Assembly: GCA_041946755.1 (NCBI GenBank)
Contig: JBHGBB010000005.1
Coordinates: 1 to 42,145, forward strand
Origin: JBHGBB01 sp041946755
GTDB taxonomy: Bacteria > UBP4 > UBA4092 > JAOAEQ01
Direction: 5' to 3'
Length of the DNA stretch: 42,145 nucleotides
This document shows, piece after piece, positions 1 to 8,870 of this stretch (the first letter of the stretch is position 1; each line of letters opens with the position of its first letter). The notes below the pieces were generated by a model. The model did not search any database and was not told where the DNA came from. It saw nothing but the letters and a program-made list of their open reading frames with translations. The position numbers and the translations under genes were made by a program.

Positions 1-588
1 ATTATTACCGTTGAAGACCCGATTGAATATCTCCATAAACATAAACAATGCATGATCGAACAGCGAGAAATCGCTGCTGACACCGATTCTTTTGTCCGAG
101 CATTAAAATATGTGTTACGGCAAGACCCGGATGTTATTCTCATCGGCGAAATGCGGGATTTGGAAACTATCTCAGCGGCATTAACCGCCGCAGAAACCGG
201 CCATTTGGTACTCGCTACCCTGCATACGATCGATACCGCGCAGACTATCGACCGGGTAGTAGATGTATTTCCACCACATCAGCAGCAACAGATTCGAACC
301 CAGTTGGCAAATGCGCTCCTAGCGGTATTCTGTCAGCGGTTATTACCGATGGCCAGCGGGTCCGGCCGAGTTGCTGCAGTAGAAGTTATGGTTTCAACCT
401 CTGCAGTAGCAACACTGATTCGTGAAGGGAAAACTCATCAAATACCTTCAACCTTAGAAACCAGTTTGGGTAAAGGGATGCAGACTATGGATCGAGCGTT
501 AGGCAACCTTATCCGGCGGAATATGATTACCTTTGAAGAGGCATCGAAATATGCCAAGAAACCGGAAGAACTGAACCGATACGCCTAA
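1..588 (+). CDS. pilT: Type IV pilus retraction ATPase PilT (3' part, truncated by window start)
   Basis: The open frame runs in from the first base without a start, so this is the C-terminal ~195 residues of a PilT-type hexameric ATPase that powers pilus retraction from the cytoplasmic face of the inner membrane. Visible motifs are the Asp box (TVEDPIEY at the left edge), the Walker B region DPDVILIGEMRD and the His box TGHLVLATLHT, followed by the PilT C-terminal region (VVDVFPPHQQQQIR, LLP). The Walker A P-loop lies outside the window. PilT is favoured over PilB or GspE because there is no tetracysteine zinc motif, and because of the VFPPHQQ and LREGKTHQI-like segments (here IREGKTHQIPSTLETS). 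The following gene is a cell-wall amidase 154 bp downstream. The other pilus motor genes pilB and pilC lie at 9.5-12.4 kb on the opposite strand. Confidence 0.93.
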   Translation: MITVEDPIEYLHKHKQCMIEQREIAADTDSFVRALKYVLRQDPDVILIGEMRDLETISAALTAAETGHLVLATLHTIDTAQTIDRVVDVFPPHQQQQIRTQLANALLAVFCQRLLPMASGSGRVAAVEVMVSTSAVATLIREGKTHQIPSTLETSLGKGMQTMDRALGNLIRRNMITFEEASKYAKKPEELNRYA

Positions 589-598
589 ACTATAAATT

Positions 599-626
599 CG
601 AATCTCGAAATCCGAAATCCAAATTG
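599..626. repeat. Heptanucleotide tandem repeat, four degenerate copies
   Basis: Four adjacent 7-mers CGAATCT, CGAAATC, CGAAATC and CAAATTG follow the pilT stop codon. This is one copy of a repeat family seen at several other intergenic places in the window. The remaining pilT-amidase spacer (627-742) holds no other clear signal apart from the amidase ribosome-binding site. Confidence 0.7.
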
Positions 627-742
627 AATCCGAGCAAACCCAAATAACGCTAAAACCCAGTAGTTCTTTATATCTTTTTATCATGCAGTGCTAGTGGTTT
701 AATTATCAAACTTTGAATTAATAATTACCCTTGGAGGAGCAT

Positions 743-2809
743 ATGAATAAACTAATGTTTTCTATAGTAGGAGGAATACTGATTATGGGTATGACCATGA
801 TTGGGATGAGTTCTGCAGAGGTCGGATTGAAAGGGAAAAAGATAGTGGTTGATGCCGGCCATGGTCCGGATTTAGGTGCGGTAGGACTTAACGGTTTTGC
901 CGAACGGGAATTAAATTTAAAAATCGCGCAATATCTAAAACAGTATCTGACTGATGCCGGTGCTATCGTAATCATGACCCGGGAAGATGATTCCGGAGTA
1001 TATTCCGGGAGAACCGTTGCCGTACATAGTTTAGCTGCCCGGGTAAAAATAGCGTCTGACGAAAAATGCGATTTGTTTGTCTCGATCCATCATAATGCCA
1101 ACGCCCAAGTCGATCGCAGTGTCAATCAAATCGAGATGTTTTATAACATCTATGATTTCGGCCCGTCGAAAGATTGCGCAGAATATATTTTCGATTCCTT
1201 GGTTAAAGAATTGAAAATTCCTAAAGGATACCCTACTCCCATGCCGGCAGAATATTATGTTCTCCGGAAAGCTATTGGATATCCGGCAGTTTTAGGTGAA
1301 GCAGCATTTATCACCAATCCACAAGCGGAACTATTATTAAAAACCGATGAATATCAGCAGCGGGAAGCGAAAGCGTATTTTGAAGGGATTAAACGCTATT
1401 TTGAATCAGGTACACTTAAGATCAATAATATCGTTCCCGCAGATGGCGCGATTTTGTCCGACGATGCGAATCCGAAAATATCCGCCGAGATTATTGAAGA
1501 GAAAAATGGGCCGGGGATCGATCCCAATGCTATTCAACTGAAACTCGATGGGCAACCGGTATCGTTCCAATTCCGGGGAACCAAACTTAACTATAGTCCG
1601 GCCTCTTCTTTAACTAATGGTGAACATACCATTACGATCGATGCGCGAAATAAAAAAGGTAATTCTGCATCAACGGCAAAACGAACTTTTATCGTTCACC
1701 TTCCACCGGAAAATATCGAGGTTAAGGTAACGCCTAAAAACATTCCACCAGATGGAAATGCTGAAGTTATGATCACTGCTATTGTCCGGGATAAGAATAA
1801 TAATCCAGTAGCAGATGGAACAACAGTCACTTTTACTGCTGATAATCGGTATCTCGGTTTTGCCTTAACGCATTCCGGTACCGCAACCTGGTACTATACC
1901 GGCAAATCATATATGGCAACGACACCAATCGTCGCTTCAATCGGCCCGAAAACCGCTATTACTACTATCGAATCCAATCTGGATAGTCAAGGCATGATAA
2001 TCGGGACGGTTATCGCAAATAATGGCACACCAATAGTAAACGCCCAGATTAAATTGGTGGATAGTAATATGGGGCAAACTAATAATGACGGTAAATTCTT
2101 TATCAGCGAACTTGGCCCCGGTGCTTATCCGGTATCAATTGCAATGAATGGATATATTCCATTAACCCAGCCAGTCGAAGTTAAACCCGGCCTGAGTAGT
2201 AGTGCTACTTTTAAGCTTATTCCAGTAGCTAATGGAGTATTCCATAATAAATCATTTATCATCGATCCGGCGTTTGGTGGCGCCCAAAGTGGTGCGGTCG
2301 GTCAAGCAGGACTAGTTGCCGCCCAGATCAATCTAAAAGTCGCCTTGGAGCTCAGCCGGTTACTCGAAGCTGCCGGAGCGAAAGTTACCATGACCAGAAC
2401 TGATGATGAGCATATGATGTCTGACCCGGAAAAAGCAGTGTTAGATGCCCTGGTTGATAATGAGTTATATCTCATAATCAATCATGGCCGATCAGCGGAT
2501 ACCACCCAAAACTATTGCGTAATATACCATTATCCCAACCAGCGCATCTCGCTATCGAAAAGCATTTTAGCTAGTCTCCAGAAACGATTCGGATATCCTT
2601 TGATACCGTATATCGGTCAATATGGTAAAGATGGAGTGATCGATAATTCCGATTATATCATCGTCCAGAGTTATGGACTGCGAATTGAACCATCATTAAT
2701 CAGTAATCCAGAAGAAGAAAAACGATTAAAAAATGATGCGTATCTGAAAAGTGAAGCACAAGCGATTTACGAAGGTATCTTAAACTATTATGCTGAAGTA
2801 GCGAAATAA
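743..2809 (+). CDS. N-acetylmuramoyl-L-alanine amidase with a second, degenerate amidase domain
   Basis: Predicted 688-residue exported peptidoglycan hydrolase of the Amidase_3 (AmiC/CwlM) zinc family, which cuts the bond between MurNAc and the stem peptide. ATG 743 is chosen over an in-frame TTG at 731 because GGAGG (733-737) then sits at normal spacing. Residues 1-25 are a signal peptide. The first catalytic domain (about 33-222) has zinc ligands H40 (DAGHG), E54 and H116 (SIHHNA) and catalytic E186 (GEAAFITN). Next come an Ig-like stretch (225-320), an invasin-type Ig domain (about 323-410) and a carboxypeptidase-regulatory-like beta domain (about 417-492). The second amidase-like domain (505-684) has lost all three zinc ligands: H becomes F511, E becomes A526 and H becomes N580. 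The catalytic-type E650 is kept. The C-terminal domain is therefore probably a binding or regulatory module. It follows pilT on the same strand, so a role in wall remodelling near the pilus is possible but not shown. Confidence 0.88.
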   Translation: MNKLMFSIVGGILIMGMTMIGMSSAEVGLKGKKIVVDAGHGPDLGAVGLNGFAERELNLKIAQYLKQYLTDAGAIVIMTREDDSGVYSGRTVAVHSLAARVKIASDEKCDLFVSIHHNANAQVDRSVNQIEMFYNIYDFGPSKDCAEYIFDSLVKELKIPKGYPTPMPAEYYVLRKAIGYPAVLGEAAFITNPQAELLLKTDEYQQREAKAYFEGIKRYFESGTLKINNIVPADGAILSDDANPKISAEIIEEKNGPGIDPNAIQLKLDGQPVSFQFRGTKLNYSPASSLTNGEHTITIDARNKKGNSASTAKRTFIVHLPPENIEVKVTPKNIPPDGNAEVMITAIVRDKNNNPVADGTTVTFTADNRYLGFALTHSGTATWYYTGKSYMATTPIVASIGPKTAITTIESNLDSQGMIIGTVIANNGTPIVNAQIKLVDSNMGQTNNDGKFFISELGPGAYPVSIAMNGYIPLTQPVEVKPGLSSSATFKLIPVANGVFHNKSFIIDPAFGGAQSGAVGQAGLVAAQINLKVALELSRLLEAAGAKVTMTRTDDEHMMSDPEKAVLDALVDNELYLIINHGRSADTTQNYCVIYHYPNQRISLSKSILASLQKRFGYPLIPYIGQYGKDGVIDNSDYIIVQSYGLRIEPSLISNPEEEKRLKNDAYLKSEAQAIYEGILNYYAEVAK

Positions 2810-2840
2810 GATTGATTCAAGCATTGAGATAGAGATATGC

Positions 2841-2870
2841 GATAAGAGGAAGCTTTTATTTCCTCTTATC
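2841..2870. terminator. Bidirectional terminator-like hairpin between convergent genes
   Basis: The inverted repeat GATAAGAGGAA (2841-2851) / TTCCTCTTATC (2860-2870) has an 8-nt loop and can be extended outward by further imperfect pairing (GAGATAGAGAT... with ...TCTTATCTC). It lies between the stop of the amidase gene (+) and the stop of tsaB (-), and overlaps the tsaB stop codon. A role as shared terminator is inferred from position. Confidence 0.6.
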
Positions 2871-3582
2871 TCTTATCTCGATTCTCTACGCTACGATGTT
2901 TTTTCTCCCAGACCAGTTCCGCTTCCGGTCTACGAATATATCTCGGTTCGAGCTTCAAGGGGTCATCTTGTATTCCTGCAGCTAATTTCTGTAAACCCAA
3001 TTCAGCAATACTACTCGGCAATACTCCTTGCAGGTTTATCGGTGCGAAGATCGCCCGGTCACCGAGAGCATCTTTTATCTCTTGCTGATGTTTAGATATA
3101 CCATTCCCGGTAAATAAACAGGGGAAATGCAGTTGCGCTAGTAAATCCGGAATTGAACAAACCAAATCTTCAAAAATCCGTTCCAACCGACCTTGCTGCG
3201 CTTGAAATCCGGCCGCATAAACCTCACCGCGCAACGCATCTATCATTGGATAGATAAACCCATTTGATGCGCTTAATGGATAAGCCAACGCTTCCAGTGT
3301 GGAGATGCCGATTAACGGGATTTTATTTAAATAAGCCAAACTTTTTGCGGTAGCCACCCCTATTCTCAATCCAGTGAATGAACCGGGCCCAATGGCTACG
3401 GCTATCCCGGTAACACTATTCAATGTTACTTGTGCATCGCGGAGCATTGCTTCAATTGCCGGAAATAATCGCGCAGAATGAGTTGCGGTCACATCTAACT
3501 GATAATTAGCGATTAACCGCTCATCACTAGCCAACGCTACCCCGCCGGTAGTAGTAGAAGTATCTATACCAAGAATTAGCAT
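2866..3582 (-). CDS. tsaB: tRNA threonylcarbamoyladenosine biosynthesis protein TsaB
   Basis: 238-residue TsaB (YeaZ) homologue of the ASKHA fold. TsaB dimerises with TsaD and supports transfer of threonylcarbamoyl to A37 of ANN-decoding tRNAs. Visible are the N-terminal ILGIDTST segment, the conserved GPGSFTGLRIG loop (about residues 68-79) and the typical HSARLFPAIEAML helix. The length is normal. It starts 20 bp after the tsaE stop, so the two are probably co-transcribed in the order prfB-tsaE-tsaB. There is no obvious Shine-Dalgarno before the ATG. The last residues overlap the convergent terminator hairpin. Confidence 0.93.
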   Translation of the reverse strand: MLILGIDTSTTTGGVALASDERLIANYQLDVTATHSARLFPAIEAMLRDAQVTLNSVTGIAVAIGPGSFTGLRIGVATAKSLAYLNKIPLIGISTLEALAYPLSASNGFIYPMIDALRGEVYAAGFQAQQGRLERIFEDLVCSIPDLLAQLHFPCLFTGNGISKHQQEIKDALGDRAIFAPINLQGVLPSSIAELGLQKLAAGIQDDPLKLEPRYIRRPEAELVWEKKHRSVENRDKR

Positions 3583-3602
3583 AATATGGAAAATCCAAAT
3601 TA

Positions 3603-4070
3603 CTACAGGTTGAATTTCAAATGTTGTTTTATTAAGCTACGATATTTTACTCCTATTGGAGTGAATGTAATGTTCCGTTTATTAGCACCATCCATATCCG
3701 GAGTAAACCTAATTTCCAGCCGTTCTTCCGGAAGTACTCTGGGAAACCGATCTGCCCATTCGACAACCACTATTCCAGAATTAGTTAGATAATCCTGCCA
3801 TCCTAAATTCCAGACTTCTTCTTCTGATTTCAACCGATAGAAATCGAAATGATATAATCGTAGCCGACCGGCATATTCATTTAATATAGTAAAACTCGGG
3901 CTATGTACCGATTCGGAAATTCCTAATCCAGCTGCCAAACCGTGAACAAAAATGGTTTTACCACTACCCAATTCGCCAACTAATGCGATTACTTCTCCAC
4001 CGGTTAATATCACACTTAACTGGTTACCTAACTTCCGGGTTTGTTCTGCTGAATTGGTCTGCACATTCAT
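3603..4070 (-). CDS. tsaE: tRNA threonylcarbamoyladenosine biosynthesis ATPase TsaE
   Basis: P-loop ATPase of the TsaBDE complex, acting with TsaB and TsaD in t6A synthesis in the cytoplasm. The Walker A motif is GELGSGKT, followed by the family motifs SPSFTILNEY, LYHFDFYRL and the VVVEWADRFP segment. ATG 4070 is preferred, giving 155 residues. A TTG at 4082 is also in frame, but the ATG has a purine-rich AAAGAGA just upstream and starts 19 bp after the prfB stop codon. There is a roughly 25-residue C-terminal tail after the core fold that looks poorly conserved. Next gene downstream is tsaB, 20 bp away. Confidence 0.92.
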   Translation of the reverse strand: MNVQTNSAEQTRKLGNQLSVILTGGEVIALVGELGSGKTIFVHGLAAGLGISESVHSPSFTILNEYAGRLRLYHFDFYRLKSEEEVWNLGWQDYLTNSGIVVVEWADRFPRVLPEERLEIRFTPDMDGANKRNITFTPIGVKYRSLIKQHLKFNL

Positions 4071-4089
4071 ATTCTCTTTCAACTCTTAT

Positions 4090-5233
4090 TTATTTTGTTT
4101 TCTCTTTTAGTGTGCTTTTTAAATATGCCTCGATAAATGGAGTTATATTTCCATCCATTACTGATTGGACATGACCTATTTCCAACCCAGTACGATGGTC
4201 TTTAATCAAACTATACGGCTGGAAGGTATACGACCGAATCTGACTACCCCAGGCGATATCCTTTTTCTGTTGTTCCAACTTAGCCGCTTCCTGCTCTTTT
4301 TGTTCCCGGTAAAATTCATATAACCGAGAACGAAGGATTTTCATCGCCATCGCTCGATTCTTATGCTGCGACCGTTCATTCTGGCAGGAGACCACGATAC
4401 CGGTCGGTAAATGGGTTATTCTAACTGCTGAATCGGTAACATTTACATGCTGACCTCCGGCGCCACTCGATCGAAAGGTATCAATTCGTAAATCCGGTTC
4501 TTTAATATCCACTTCGATAGTATCGTCTACTTCCGGATAAACATATACTGAAGCAAACGAAGTATGCCGCCGTTTATTCGCATCAAACGGTGAGATTCTT
4601 ACCAGACGATGGACACCAACTTCTGCTTTCAAGTATCCATACGCATACTTCCCCTTGATTAACGCAGTTGCACTTCTTATCCCCGCCTCATCTCCTGATT
4701 GGATTTCCATCAGTTCCGTAGTAAACCCTTGTTGTTCCGCCCAACGAAGATACATCCGCAACAGCATATTTGCCCAATCACAGGATTCGGTACCGCCTGC
4801 TCCCGGATGTAAATACAAAAAACAGTTGTGGATATCCATCGGATCATTCAGGATACTTTGAAATTCGAGCTGCTCGAATTCATGCGTTACCCGGTCGAGT
4901 CCGATTCGAATCTCAGATTCGAATTCTGATTCACCCGGTTCTAATGAAGTTCCAGTATCGATCGCTGGCGTTTCGAGTGCCAATTCGGCTAGGATGCGCA
5001 AATCGTCTAAATCCTTTTCCAGTTTCATCCAGGGTTCAAACTGCGATTTTAATTCGCTTAATTTCTGTGCTGTTTGTTGTGCTATGGTAGGATTATTCCA
5101 AAAGTTCGGTTGGCTGGTTTGCTTTTCCAGTTCCAATATCTGCTGGTTTAGGCTAGGAATGTCAAAGATACTCCTTCATTTGAAGAATTTTTTGCTGTAG
5201 TGATTCGATATTCTTTTGGTATTCTAGCAACAT
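4090..5233 (-). CDS. prfB: Peptide chain release factor 2 (programmed +1 frameshift)
   Basis: RF2 releases peptides at UGA and UAA codons. The long frame alone (from 5136) lacks the N-terminus, but on the minus strand an ATG at 5233 opens a 23-codon frame ending in TAT CTT TGA (TGA at 5164-5162). The next base is C, and an AAGGAG Shine-Dalgarno-like stretch lies three bases before CTT. This is the classic RF2 autoregulatory +1 frameshift site. Slipping one base at CTT continues as GAC ATT CCT AGC into the main frame, giving a product of about 380 residues. The GGQ motif is in SSGAGGQHVNVTDSAVRI, and the RF2 class is further supported by the frameshift itself. The gene begins 29 bp after topA and precedes tsaE by 19 bp, so it is likely part of one transcript. 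Low RF2 should raise frameshifting and so restore RF2. Confidence 0.95.
5162..5178 (-). promoter_or_regulatory. RF2 programmed +1 frameshift signal
   Basis: On the minus strand the bases read AAGGAG TAT CTT TGA C. The parts are an internal Shine-Dalgarno-like element, a 3-nt spacer, the slippery CTT codon and an in-frame UGA followed by C, which is the weak stop context used in most bacterial prfB genes. The reading frame continues after skipping one base. Confidence 0.93.
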
Positions 5234-5262
5234 ACTAACTATATTCCAACCTTTAATTTGTA

Positions 5263-7620
5263 TTATTCCGGATTCTCAGTTTCCACTACTGGTTCAATTA
5301 CCCGTCGATATTCGCATTTTATGCACTGATAATATTTCCCAACTGTCTTATTGAATTTCTCAACCAGATATAATGCACCGCATTCAGGACATTTCTGGAA
5401 TACCGGTTTATCCCAACTTGCAAATTTACATTTCGGATAATTACTACAGGCATAGAAGATTTTCCCTTTTCGGGAACGCTTACTACTGATTTGACCGCCA
5501 CAGCCCGGTTCCGGGCAAATACCGATCGGAATCGGTTTTGCATTCTTGCATTTCGGATAATTGCTGCAGGCTAAAAACGGACCGTATCTTCCGGTACGAA
5601 CAATCATATTTGCACCACATTTTTCGCATTTCTCTGTCGATTGCGATTCCGAAGTTCCTGCAACATTAGGTTGCCCACTCACTCCCGGTTCAGATGTAAC
5701 CGAAGCAGCACCCGGTATTACTATCGGTTTCGGTGCGACAATCGGTTTCGCATTCTTACATTTCGGAAATGCAGAACAAGCCATAAAACTACCCCGTTTA
5801 CCCCATTTAATCACCATTTCTGCTCCACATTTTTCACAAACTTCACCGGTTGGGGTACTTAATTCCTGTTTTACATTTCGCATGGTTTTTTGGGCTTCAG
5901 CCAATGCGGCACTGAATGGTATATAAAAATCGTTCAAGACCTGAACCCATTGCATTTGCCCTTCTTCAATTTTATCCAATTCCGTTTCCATTAACGCGGT
6001 AAACGAGACATTCATAATTCTGGGAAAATGGGATACTAATAATGTATTTACCACAATCCCCAGTTTTGTTGGATGAAACCTTCCTTTTACTTTTTCCACA
6101 TAATGCCGGTCTTGTATGGTTTTAATAATAGTTGCATAAGTACTGGGGCGACCAATACCTTTTTCTTCCAACTCTTTAACCAAAGTCGCTTCATTATATC
6201 GCGGTGGTGGTTCAGTAAAATGCTGTTTAGGTTCTAATTTTACCAAATCAACGACCTGTTTTGGATGCAAGGTCGGTAAAACCAAATCTTTCTCACCTTC
6301 CGGTTCTTCTTCTGTTCCCGAAGATGGTGGCGCTAGAATCGGCTTTTCATCCCGACTTTCGATGTAGACTTGGGTAAATCCAGGGAATTTCATGATCATA
6401 CCATTTGTCCTGAAAGTATACTGCTTGGCTTTGATATCTACCGAAGTAACTTCATATATTGCTGCACTCATTTGACTGGCAACAAACCGTTCCCAAATGA
6501 GTTTATATAATTTATACTGCTCGGGTGATAAATATGCTTTGATTGAATCTGGGTCCCGATCAATACTGGTCGGTCGAATCGCTTCATGCGCATCCTGTAT
6601 TTTTCCTTTTGCCGCATATTTACGCGGTGATTCTGGAACATATCTCTGCCCATATTTAGAGATAATATAATCACGCGCTTGTTGCTGCGCCTCATTTGCT
6701 ATTCGTGTAGAATCGGTTCGCATATAGGTGATTAACCCGATATTACCCTCATTCCCGAGTTCCAGCCCTTCATATAACTTCTGCGCAACCATCATAGTTT
6801 TACTGGTTGGAAACGACAATTTTCGTACTGCTTCCTGCTGGAGTTTACTAGTCGTAAATGGTAACGGAGGTGACTTCTGTTTTGGTTTGGTAACTACTTT
6901 TTCAACAATATAATTCGCACCAACTAAATCTGAAAGGATATGATCTGCTTCATTTTTATTATTAATGGTAGCTTTCTTGTTATCAATTAAGCTTAATTTC
7001 GCATCGAATAGAATATTATCCGATTTCAGATGCGCCGTTATACTCCAATATTCCTCCGGAACGAATTTTTTGATTTCCTCTTCTCGTTCGCAGATTAAAC
7101 GCACAGCTACCGACTGCACTCGACCGGCACTCAAACCTTTTCTAACTTTTTTCCAGAGTAGCGGGCTGAGCTGATATCCGACTAATCGGTCAAGAATACG
7201 ACGCGCTTGTTGCGCATCGACTTTATTCTGATCAATAGCTCCCGGGACATCAATTGCAGTCAATACCGCAGATTTAGTGATCTCATTAAACATGATCCGA
7301 TAAATCTGCTTTTCTTTCTTCCCAAGATAATTGGCGATATGCCACCCGATTGCTTCTCCTTCTCGATCCGGGTCGGTAGCAATATAGATATTCTCCACAT
7401 CTTCAGCGGTTTTCTTTATCTCAGCCAACAATTTCTTCCGGAGCGGCATCACCACATATTCGGGGAGAAATCCATGCTCGATATCAACGCCTAATTTCCT
7501 AGTTGGTAAATCGATTACATGTCCCATCGAGGCACGCAAGATATATTGCGATCCAAGAAATTTACTTAATGTTTTCTGTTTCGCCGGTGATTCGACGATT
7601 ACTAAAGATTTTTTACTCAT
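5263..7620 (-). CDS. topA: DNA topoisomerase I
   Basis: 785-residue type IA topoisomerase that relaxes negative supercoils through a transient 5'-phosphotyrosine strand break. The TOPRIM domain starts at residue 5 (LVIVESPAKQKTL with E10; DPDRE at 83-87). The active-site tyrosine is Y299 in GLITYMRTDSTRI. The C-terminus carries four zinc-ribbon units: three classical topoisomerase units (starting CEKCGAEM, CEKCGANM and CPEPGCGG, each closing with C-x(4-5)-KC) and a final CPECGALY...CIKC. A short Pro/Ser/Thr-rich linker separates the first two. The length and zinc number fit bacterial TopA. It lies 51 bp after dprA, the usual dprA-topA pairing, and 29 bp before prfB. Confidence 0.96.
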   Translation of the reverse strand: MSKKSLVIVESPAKQKTLSKFLGSQYILRASMGHVIDLPTRKLGVDIEHGFLPEYVVMPLRKKLLAEIKKTAEDVENIYIATDPDREGEAIGWHIANYLGKKEKQIYRIMFNEITKSAVLTAIDVPGAIDQNKVDAQQARRILDRLVGYQLSPLLWKKVRKGLSAGRVQSVAVRLICEREEEIKKFVPEEYWSITAHLKSDNILFDAKLSLIDNKKATINNKNEADHILSDLVGANYIVEKVVTKPKQKSPPLPFTTSKLQQEAVRKLSFPTSKTMMVAQKLYEGLELGNEGNIGLITYMRTDSTRIANEAQQQARDYIISKYGQRYVPESPRKYAAKGKIQDAHEAIRPTSIDRDPDSIKAYLSPEQYKLYKLIWERFVASQMSAAIYEVTSVDIKAKQYTFRTNGMIMKFPGFTQVYIESRDEKPILAPPSSGTEEEPEGEKDLVLPTLHPKQVVDLVKLEPKQHFTEPPPRYNEATLVKELEEKGIGRPSTYATIIKTIQDRHYVEKVKGRFHPTKLGIVVNTLLVSHFPRIMNVSFTALMETELDKIEEGQMQWVQVLNDFYIPFSAALAEAQKTMRNVKQELSTPTGEVCEKCGAEMVIKWGKRGSFMACSAFPKCKNAKPIVAPKPIVIPGAASVTSEPGVSGQPNVAGTSESQSTEKCEKCGANMIVRTGRYGPFLACSNYPKCKNAKPIPIGICPEPGCGGQISSKRSRKGKIFYACSNYPKCKFASWDKPVFQKCPECGALYLVEKFNKTVGKYYQCIKCEYRRVIEPVVETENPE

Positions 7621-7671
7621 ATTATTATTCCATTTTCCGGTCTATTGGTTAACCTATGTTCTCTATATATC

Positions 7672-8778
7672 TTATATTATCCGAATAAACCGTTTTCCTG
7701 CAACTTCTTTTATATATCCTTTCAATTCCAGTTCGAGGAGATGTTTTGCCAATGCTGCCGGAGTTAATTGCGTTGCTATCGCTATCTGATCAACATGCAT
7801 CGGCTCGCTAGATAACGTTTCGACAATTATTTTTTGCTCTCCAAGGAGTCCGGCTATTGCCGGAATTGATTTCGACTGTTCTTTAGATTTCGGTTCAATA
7901 ACAAAACCTAATTCTAGCAAAATATCCTCTGCGGTAGTAACCAATTTCGCTCCTTGTTGAATTAATTTATTCGTACCGCGACTCGTTGTCGCAGTGACAT
8001 TTCCCGGAACTGCAAAAACGAGTCGATTTTGGTCTATTGCATGTTCTGCTGTTAATAATGCTCCACTACTATCACTCGCTTCAACTACTACAACCCCCAA
8101 ACTTAATCCGCTAATAATCCGGTTCCTTTTGGGGAAGTTAGCTGGTTCCGGTGTTGTACCCATGGGAAATTCAGAGATGATACAACCGGTCTGATTCTGA
8201 ATAATTTTATTTCGAATCGCCTGATTTTCTCGTGGATAATTTATATCGATTCCATTTCCGATAACCGCAATAGTTCTTCCATTAGATTCTATCGCACCAA
8301 GATGCGATTCGGTATCAATTCCATGTGCAAAGCCGCTGACTACGGTTAACCCGGCAAGAACTAAATCTTGCGCAAGTTTTCGTGCGGTCAAACGACCATA
8401 GGTAGTTGCTCGACGCGAACCGACAATAGCTATCGCTTGATTATCTTCGGATTTTAAATCCCCTTGAACATATAATATCGATGGAAAATCATATATCGTT
8501 TTTAAATGTGGCGGATAGCCTTCGTCTTGATATGTAATCAGTTTTACTTGATATTTCTGCACTAATGCTAATTCTTTTTCCGGATCAATCCAATTTTTCC
8601 GATCGATAATCGCATTTGCTATTTTCCGGTCAATTCCTTTCACCTCGCTCAGCTGCGAGATACTTGCCTGGAGTGCTTCTTCCGGAGAACCGAAATGGTC
8701 GACTAAATATCGGAATCGCAAGTCTCCGATACCAGAGATGGCACGTAAAATTAACCAATATTGTATATTGTCACGCAT
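7672..8778 (-). CDS. dprA: DNA-processing protein DprA
   Basis: 368-residue DprA/Smf. In transformable bacteria DprA binds incoming single-stranded DNA and loads RecA. Domains in order are an N-terminal helix-hairpin-helix/SAM-like region (1-75, with SEVKGIDRKIANAI), the Rossmann-like core (about 80-290) with AIVGSRRATTYG, VSGFAHGIDTESH, SEFPMGTTPEP and FPKRNRIISGLS, and a C-terminal winged helix (about 305-368). Immediately upstream of the ATG is TATCTCCT, which is the wrong polarity for a ribosome-binding site, so initiation may rely on coupling or be leaderless-like. Its position between pilus genes and topA is consistent with a competence role, which is an inference. Confidence 0.95.
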   Translation of the reverse strand: MRDNIQYWLILRAISGIGDLRFRYLVDHFGSPEEALQASISQLSEVKGIDRKIANAIIDRKNWIDPEKELALVQKYQVKLITYQDEGYPPHLKTIYDFPSILYVQGDLKSEDNQAIAIVGSRRATTYGRLTARKLAQDLVLAGLTVVSGFAHGIDTESHLGAIESNGRTIAVIGNGIDINYPRENQAIRNKIIQNQTGCIISEFPMGTTPEPANFPKRNRIISGLSLGVVVVEASDSSGALLTAEHAIDQNRLVFAVPGNVTATTSRGTNKLIQQGAKLVTTAEDILLELGFVIEPKSKEQSKSIPAIAGLLGEQKIIVETLSSEPMHVDQIAIATQLTPAALAKHLLELELKGYIKEVAGKRFIRII

Positions 8779-8870
8779 AGGAGATAATTTGAATTGAACT
8801 GAGAGACTAGGGCTAAGAGAATAAATAACTTACATACTCTCTCACAACAATCTTAATTTCCAGAATCCGT

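Noticed and set aside
499..684. 61-codon minus-strand frame after pilT
   Set aside because: It overlaps the pilT coding end and is mostly the translation of heptanucleotide repeats.
731..742. TTG start for the amidase
   Set aside because: It would place the ribosome-binding site inside the coding frame; ATG 743 has normal spacing to GGAGG.
4090..5136. prfB as a truncated or broken gene
   Set aside because: The apparent in-frame UGA is the programmed frameshift site, so the gene is intact.
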